Assembly (NCBI GenBank): GCA_031732875.1
Contig: JAVMKL010000123.1
Location: 1 to 5,288 of the forward strand
From: JAVMKJ01 sp031732875
Lineage (GTDB): Bacteria; Pseudomonadota; Gammaproteobacteria; Competibacterales; Competibacteraceae
DNA length: 5,288 nucleotides
Direction of reading: 5' to 3'
Part shown: positions 4,859-5,288 of the stretch, in pieces
Numbering within the stretch: position 1 is the stretch's first letter
Layout of the letters: every line of letters starts with the position of its first letter
Notes under the pieces: model-generated
What the model saw: the letters and a program-made list of their open reading frames with translations, nothing else
Database searches by the model: none
Told to the model about the DNA's origin: nothing
Translations under genes and position numbers: made by a program

Positions 4859-4972
4859 GCGGGGTCAGTGGGTCTGCCGGACTGACTTGGGGGTGCTCTG
4901 GCGACCTTCAACCGCGTCGATGAGGGAGGCCCTGATCGGCCCGCGCCACGCTGGCGCACACACTGACCCCGC
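4859..4972. repeat. Inverted-repeat element (12-bp terminal repeats, internal hairpins), REP- or MITE-like
   Basis: GCGGGGTCAGTG at 4859-4870 and CACTGACCCCGC at 4961-4972 are perfect 12-bp inverted repeats 90 bp apart. Inside, GCGCCA-CGC-TGGCGC (4943-4957) forms a perfect 6-bp hairpin, and GTCAGT (4864-4869) can pair alternatively with ACTGAC (4881-4886). No convincing ORF lies inside. The size, symmetry and intergenic position fit a small non-autonomous mobile element or a REP/BIME-like unit. I see no clear target-site duplication. It lies just upstream of the lexA promoter, so it might also bring or block transcription. Confidence 0.55.
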
Positions 4973-5006
4973 CGCGCCCGTATGGCGGATACACGCATCA
5001 GGATAA

Positions 5007-5108
5007 CCGTGGCTGGATCGGGTCGCAGTTCGGAGCGAGGCGGCAGTGACGTTGGGGTCGAGGGAGGAACAGGAGGAGCGGATTCCGGCGCAGTTGCGGC
5101 GGTTTTTA
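5007..5108 (+). repeat. Tail repeat copy D, inverted, orphan
   Basis: In the plus direction this reads PWLDRVAVRSEAAVTLGSRE, then EQEERIPAQLRRFL. It is the longest undamaged copy of the tail peptide and covers the same extent as copy B. It begins right after an in-frame TAA (5004-5006) and has no start codon or gene body, so it is a detached 3' fragment. The frame then runs on through the adjacent hairpin block to a TAA at 5208-5210, giving an unnatural-looking extension. It is inverted relative to copies A-C, so A-C and D enclose the SRAP-to-LexA core as inverted repeats. Confidence 0.7.
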
Positions 5109-5116
5109 CTCGCTAC

Positions 5117-5168
5117 GCCTGGAGCGCCAGGCCCCAGCTTGGTCGTTGGGTCATTACCGAGCTGGGGC
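5117..5168. repeat. Two adjacent hairpins between tail copy D and the fic fragment
   Basis: GCCTGG-AGCG-CCAGGC (5117-5132) is a 6-bp perfect stem. It is followed by a 13-bp stem with one G-T pair, GCCCCAGCTTGGT against ACCGAGCTGGGGC (5131-5143 and 5156-5168), around a 12-nt loop. Together they resemble a dispersed palindromic repeat unit. There is no T run on the plus strand after the second stem, so it is not a typical terminator. Confidence 0.5.
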
Positions 5169-5184
5169 TCGATGTTCCCAGGTT

Positions 5185-5288
5185 TCATAGCGGTCCGCTG
5201 CCTTCGTTAAGGAATAGCTGCGGATCGGGCAGTAGCAAGCTGATGCTGTCCAGGCGCCCCAAGGCCAGCGTGGCGCGTTCGAGCAAGG
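5185..5288 (-). pseudogene. Truncated Fic-family protein, N-terminal fragment
   Basis: The minus strand, entering from the right edge, encodes LLERATLALGRLDSISLLLP then DPQLFL, followed by NEGSGPL and a stop at 5185-5187. The first part matches the conserved N-terminal region of Fic-domain proteins of the type ALGRLDG...LLPNPDLF, which normally continues with a tyrosine/valine-rich YVRKEAVLSSQIEGT helix carrying the inhibitory motif. That helix and the whole Fic core (HPFxxGNGRxxR) are absent. The similarity ends near 5209, where the hairpin and tail-repeat block begins, so the gene was cut there by insertion or recombination. Intact proteins of this family are AMP-transferases or relatives; this product would be inactive. 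The upstream start is outside the window. Confidence 0.7.

Noticed and set aside
3700..4998. A 432-codon open frame covering both the umuD-like and lexA regions
   Set aside because: Only the last 163 codons look like protein (UmuD). The rest is a Gly/Arg/Ala-rich shadow of lexA, and the real start at 4191 has its own GGAGG.
4824..5006. Plus-strand ORF upstream of lexA
   Set aside because: It runs through the inverted-repeat element, has no ribosome binding site and no protein-like segment.
1..5288. CRISPR array, tRNA or rRNA genes
   Set aside because: No regularly spaced direct repeats, no cloverleaf-like sequence and no conserved rRNA segments were seen on either strand.

Overview
The window is GC-rich bacterial DNA with short intergenic gaps, clear Shine-Dalgarno sites and one very good sigma70-type promoter. 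The gene content (a LexA of the class that binds GTAC-N4-GTRC boxes, an UmuD-like protein, NnrU, SRAP) suggests a high-GC proteobacterium, most likely a gammaproteobacterium. That placement is inference: there is no rRNA or other taxonomic marker. Confident genes occupy about 1776-4781. Both flanks look like a patchwork of accessory DNA.

Left flank (1-1690, genes on the minus strand). A zinc-metallopeptidase-like protein (507-1202, HELMH motif) is followed by two small unrecognised ORFs (316-528 and 73-294). Upstream lie a doubtful ORF (1241-1534) and a strikingly AT-rich stretch (about 1530-1610). Both small ORFs end in, or next to, the same short C-terminal peptide 'tail'. A third copy of that tail stands alone at 1608-1687 and a fourth, in opposite orientation, at 5007-5108. 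Several copies are damaged by a stop codon or frameshift.

Core (1690-4850). A plus-strand SRAP/YedK gene (abasic-site DNA-protein crosslinking) converges on a minus-strand run: lexA-like, umuD-like, VOC/glyoxalase-like, nnrU-like. The first pair is separated by 5 nt and the last pair by 1 nt. The run starts from a TTGACG-17-TATATT promoter whose start region is covered by the palindrome AGAGTACA-AA-TGTACTCT, so it is probably an autoregulated SOS transcription unit. The LexA-like protein keeps the Ala-Gly cleavage site and the Ser/Lys dyad. The UmuD-like protein keeps the cleavage-site region, but both catalytic residues are replaced (Ser to Ala77, Lys to Arg114). No UmuC, ImuB or DnaE2 polymerase gene lies in the window.

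Right flank (4850-5288). There is no intact gene here. It holds a 12-bp inverted-repeat pair with an internal perfect hairpin, the fourth tail copy, a two-hairpin block, and the start of a Fic-family protein entering from the right edge. Its homology stops abruptly where the repeat block begins, so the fic gene is truncated.

The most interesting points are the dyad-less UmuD partner translated right behind an intact LexA, and the four-copy tail that brackets the metallopeptidase module and the SOS core.
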